Source: Streptomyces globosus (GTDB taxonomy: Bacteria > Actinomycetota > Actinomycetes > Streptomycetales > Streptomycetaceae). From it: a stretch of 64,000 nt of DNA. Each line of letters begins with the position of its first letter. Position 1 is the stretch's first letter. Under the pieces are notes generated by a model, which saw nothing but the letters and a program-made list of their open reading frames with translations, searched no databases and had not been told where the DNA came from. Position numbers and translations under genes: made by a program. Below are positions 60,201-64,000 of the stretch, piece after piece. The stretch is from positions 1 through 64,000 of the forward strand of contig NZ_CP030864.1 in the NCBI RefSeq assembly GCF_003325375.1. The letters are read 5' to 3'.

Positions 60201-63200
60201 CCGCGCAGGCGGGCCACCAGCTCGGCGGCGGTCGAGGCCAGGACGACCATGCGGTCGGCCCACTCCTCGCGCCCCTGCTGGAGGGTGAACGCCACATCCG
60301 CGAGACGCGGCGAAGATCCGTCCGCAAGGCCGCGCTCCAAGGCGTCGGCCAGTTCGGCGGCGAGGACGGGGAGTCGTTCGGGTGCCTTGGCGGAGAGGGG
60401 GAACAGGTACGGGCCGGACTCCTGCCCGGGGGCCGGCGGGGCGGCGTACTCCTCCACGACGACGTGCGCGTTGGCCCCGCCCGCGCCGAAGGAGCTGATG
60501 CCCGCGCGCCGGGGTGCGCCGTCGGGCCGGGGCCAGGGGGCGAGGTCGCGCTGCACGCGCAGCGGGGTCGAGCCGAAGTCGATGTTCGGGTTGAGCGGGT
60601 CCGCGTGCAGCGAGGGCACGAGTCGGCCGTGCCGCATCTGGAGGAGGATTTTGCACAGCCCGGCCATGCCGGAGGCCGACTCGAGGTGGCCGACGTTGGA
60701 CTTGACCGAGCCGATCGGAAGGCTGCCCGGGGGCAGTCCGGCGTCGGCCAGCGCGCGGGCCAGCCCGCGGATCTCGACGGGGTCGCCGAGGGCGGTTCCG
60801 GTGCCGTGTGCCTCCAGGTAGCCGAGGGTGGCCGGATCCACGCCCGCCTCCCCGAGCGCCTGTGCGACGAGGTCGCCCTGCGCGACGGGGTTGGGCACCG
60901 TGAAGCCGTTGGTGCGGCCGCCGTGGTTGACGCTGGTGGCGAGGATGACGCCGTGGATGTGGTCGCCGTCCCGGACGGCGTCCGCGAGCGGCCGGAGCAG
61001 CACCGCGCCGACGCCCTCGCCGGGCACGTAGCCGTCGCCGTCCGCGCCGAAGCTGCGGCAGCGGCCGTCGCTGGAGGTGAAGCTGCCCTGGCCGAGGAAG
61101 CGGTACTTGTACGGGTGGACGTGCAGGTTGACCCCGCCCGCGACGGCCATGTCGGTGTCCCCGGCGCGCAGGTCGCGCACGGCCAGGTGGAGGGCCGTCA
61201 GCGAGGAGGAGCACATGGTGTCCACGCCCAGGCTGGGGCCGGTGAGGCCGAGGGTGTAGGAGACGCGGTTGGCGATGGAGGCGTGCGAGGAGGCGCCGAT
61301 GCGGCCGTCCTCGGCTTCGTGCAGCTGGTACAGGCCGTACATAGCGCCGACGTACACGCCCACGCGGTGGGAGCGCAGGTCCGCGCGGGTGCGTCCGGCG
61401 TTCTCCATGGCGTGCCAGGCGGTCTGCAGGAAGAGCCGTTCCTGGGGGTCGATGATCTCCGCCTCGCGGGGCGAGATGCCGAAGAAGAGCGGGTCGAACA
61501 GGTCGATGCCGCGCAGGAAGCTGCCCCAGCGGCTGTAGCGGGCCGCCCGGTCGGCGGGCGTGGCCTGGTCGTATGCCCGCCAGTCCCAGCGGTCCTCCGG
61601 GATCTCGGTGATCAGGTCCCGGCCGGCCCGGAGGTGGTCCCAGAACTGGTCGAGGGTGTCCGATGCGGCGAAACGTGCGGCGACCCCGACGATGGCGATC
61701 GGCATCGGGCCCGAGGGGGCGGGGGCCGGGCGAACGGCAGGGGCGGCGGACACCGGCCCCACGGGCCGGGCCGCCGGTGCCGGGTCGGCTCCGGCCACCG
61801 GGTCGGATCCGGTCACCGCCTCGTGGTGGGGTGCCTGCTGGGGCGCGGGCGCCGACTCCGTGAACCGGGGGCCGTGGTGCTCGGTGAACCAGCCGGCGAG
61901 GGAGCGCAGGTCCTGGTACTCGAAGAACAGGGTCTTCGGCAGGGATCCGAAGTGGTCCTCCAGGCGCCGGGTCGCGTCCATGATCAGCAGCGAGTCGATG
62001 CCGAACCGTTCGAACGGCGTGTCCGCCTCGATGTCCTCGGCCGGGATCTCGAAGACCTCGGCGAGCACCCCGCGCAGGAACTCCTCGGCCGCGTCGGGGG
62101 ACGGCGCTGCAGGCTCGGCGGAGGGGGCCGGCGGGGCGGAGGGAACGGCCGCCCGGGCGGGGGCGGACGCGGCCGACGGTGCCGGAGCGTCCAGCACCCC
62201 CCGCAGGCGGGCCAGGTTGCCGTGCGCCACCAGGACATGGTCGCCGTCGTGGCCCAGGGCCCGGTCGAAGGCGTCCAGTGCTGCGTCGGTGGGCATGGCC
62301 ACCAGCCCGACCTGGCGGGCCATCCGGGCTGCCGCGGCCTCGTCGGCGTCGACGCGGATGCCCCCGTCGGCCCACAGCGACCACAGCACGGAGAGGCTGC
62401 GGCCGGGGCGGTCGCTGCCCCGGCGCCAGGCCGTGAACGCGTCCAGGAAGCGGTTCGCGTAGGCGTAGTCGGTCTGGCCGGGGCTTCCCGCGGCCCCCGA
62501 CATGGAGGAGAACGCGATGAAGAAGTCCAGGGGGTCGCCGGCGGTGGCCCGGTCCAGCTCGACGGTGCCGCGGACCTTGGGGCCGAGCACGTCCGCGGTC
62601 TGCCGGTCGGTCTTGCCGATCAGCAGTGCGTCCCGGGTGGTTCCGGCGAGGTGCAGGACGCCGTGGAGCGGCCCGAAGGAGCCGTGGATCCGCTCGACGA
62701 GGTCCGCTGCGGCGCCGGGGACGCCCAGGTCGGCGGGCAGGTAGTGGACGTCGAGGCCGGCGGAGCGCAGCGGGGTGAGGTCGGCATGCGCCGAACGGCC
62801 CGTCAGGACGTAGCGGGCACCGCCTCCCAGATGGGCGACCAGCCGGCGGCCGATGGCGCCCGCGCCGCCGGTGACCAGCACGGTGCCGCGCGGTTCGAGC
62901 GGTGCCGGGGCGGGGGCGACGGGCTCCCAGCGCGGCACCTGCCGGCCTGCGGCCGTGTAGCGGACGCGGAAGGCGTGGGCGGCGCGCGCCTCGGACTCGA
63001 CGGCGGCGGAGAGGCCGGCCGTGCCCGCGTCGACCGCGGCGACGAGGAACTGCGGCTCCTCGTGGGCGAGGGCCCGGGCGAATCCGTCCAGTGCCTCGGC
63101 CCGGGCGTCCTCGATCCCGCCGGACGTGCGGAACACGTGCAGGACGCGGACCGGGCGGCGGGTCGGCTGGGCCGCCCAGGACCGGTACAGGCCGGTGAGG

Positions 63201-64000
63201 GCGGGCAGCGGGTCGCCGCCCGCGGTGTGGACGAGGAGGATTTCCTCGTCACGGGGGAAGACGGAGTCCCCGGTGGTGCGCTCGGCTCCGGCGAAGCCCT
63301 CCTCGCCGAGCACGAGGGTGCGTACGGGACGGCCGGCGGCCGGAGCCGGGGCGTCCTGCCAGCGCTGGACCAGCAGATGGGCGCCGATGCCGCCGTCCAG
63401 GCGGGCGGCGCCGTCGACGGGCCGGGTGACGACGGCGCGCAGCCGCACGCGGACGCGGCCCTCGTCGTCGGCGAGCGCAATGTCGTGGCCCGTCGCGGTC
63501 CGCACGGCGTGGACGTGGCCCTGCTCGGGCAGCGGTCCGAAGATCTCGACAGCATCGAGGGAGAAGGGCAGTTCCCGCGAGCGCGGGGCCGTGGGGTCCT
63601 CGTCGGTCCACAGACAGGCCTGGAGCATCGCGTCCAGCAGGGAGGGGTGGAGCGCGAAACCGGAGAAGGGGAGGTCCGCCGCCGCGGGCACGGCGGCGTG
63701 CGCGAGGACCTCGCCCGGCGCGGACCGCACCGAGCGCAGCCCCTGGAGGCTGGGCCCGTAGCCGCCGCCGAGGGCGGCGAACACCGCGTAGCACTCCTCG
63801 GCGGTGGCCGTACGGGGCAGCCTGGCGCGGATCCCGTCCAGGTCGAGGCGCGGTGCCTCGGGGGCGGCGCCGAAGCGGAGGGTGCCGGTGGAGCAGAGCG
63901 CGCCCTCGGCGCTGCCGTCGGCGAGGCGGACCTCGTAGGAGACCCCGTCGGCGGTGGCCGCGAGGTGCAGGCGCACGCGGACGGGCTCGTCCTCGACGAG
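45200..64000 (-). CDS. PKS-A: AT-less (trans-AT) multimodular PKS, 5' part outside window
   Basis: The frame is open to the window edge; 6266 residues are visible (numbered from base 64000). Order: end of a DH (Asp123), KR (Tyr512), ACP (Ser670); KS (Cys930)-DH (His1382, motif altered to H-R-L-G-E; Asp1541)-KR (Tyr1985)-C-methyltransferase ('VIEVGAGTGG' about 2288)-ACP (Ser2538); KS (Cys2792)-ACP (Ser3313), with a degenerate carrier-like insert about 3112; KS (Cys3544)-KR (Tyr4329)-ACP (Ser4490); KS (Cys4727)-KR (Tyr5554)-ACP (Ser5698); KS (Cys5951) at the C-terminus. No GHSxG acyltransferase occurs anywhere. 'DPQERLFL' and 'DTMCSSS' KS signatures and the KS-MT/KS-ACP layouts are trans-AT style. 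The final KS works with DH-ACP-KR of PKS-B. The gene overlaps PKS-B by ATGA. Confidence 0.92.
48861..48926. repeat. in-frame hexanucleotide microsatellite in PKS-A
   Basis: About eleven hexamer units of the GCGTCC/GTGCCC type run in frame and encode alternating Asp-Ala, then Thr-Gly, in the linker just after the KS with Cys4727. It is a slippage-prone tract inside a post-KS linker domain. Confidence 0.85.

Overview
The window is high-GC actinobacterial DNA. A Streptomyces origin is the best reading: the sequence is strongly GC-rich, many starts are GTG/TTG, neighbouring genes overlap by ATGA/GTGA, and there is a gamma-butyrolactone (GBL) signalling locus beside giant modular PKS genes. No rRNA, tRNA or CRISPR array was seen.

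Layout. (1) 1-11111 is a cluster border full of relics. It holds the 3' part of a helicase with helicase-associated repeats, a secreted PKD/repeat protein, a Tn3 transposase fragment, an IS256-type element whose transposase has an in-frame amber stop, a second partial IS256 end that has beheaded a TetR gene, a NUDIX hydrolase, an MBL-fold hydrolase, a GNAT enzyme and a decayed IS630-type element. (2) 11486-14282 is a minus-strand operon (two SMR efflux subunits, a nucleoside/guanine-type deaminase, a DsbA-like oxidoreductase) divergent from a MarR regulator. (3) 14663-19930 is a compact plus-strand operon: stand-alone AMP-ligase, free carrier protein, ectoine-synthase-like cupin, acyl-CoA-dehydrogenase-like flavoenzyme, transglutaminase-like protein, Asp/Glu-racemase/arylmalonate-decarboxylase-like protein lacking both usual cysteines, and an 86-aa orphan. 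It looks like a pathway that builds an unusual amino-acid-derived unit on a carrier protein. It ends in a 19-bp perfect hairpin. (4) 20007-24843 holds a degenerate IS701-like protein, a pseudo-receptor-type TetR, a GBL-receptor-type TetR overlapping an SDR gene, and a divergent AfsA homologue. Two similar operator-like sequences lie in front of the receptor/AfsA genes and of the IS701-like gene. (5) 25048-28579 holds IS5-type relics, a SUKH protein flanked by inverted relic copies, a small EF-hand protein and a DUF1266-type protein. (6) 28927-64000 is a minus-strand PKS operon of three overlapping genes; the first is cut by the window end.

The PKS runs right to left and changes type on the way. 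PKS-A (partial) and the first part of PKS-B are AT-less modules of trans-AT type. PKS-B ends in a module whose KS is trans-AT-like while its DH-KR-ACP resembles actinobacterial cis-AT modules. PKS-C has two cis-AT modules (methylmalonyl-type, then malonyl-type). PKS-C ends in an ACP with no thioesterase, and a strong hairpin follows 10 bases after the stop codon, so release and the trans-acting AT must be encoded elsewhere.

How it may fit together (inference): the GBL locus and the MarR repressor control the cluster; the cassette at 14663-19930 makes and loads a starter (or special) unit; the hybrid PKS extends it; the SMR/deaminase/DsbA operon gives export or self-protection. A 16-bp TTGC-N8-GCAA palindrome in both the efflux promoter and the cassette promoter ties those two operons to one regulator.
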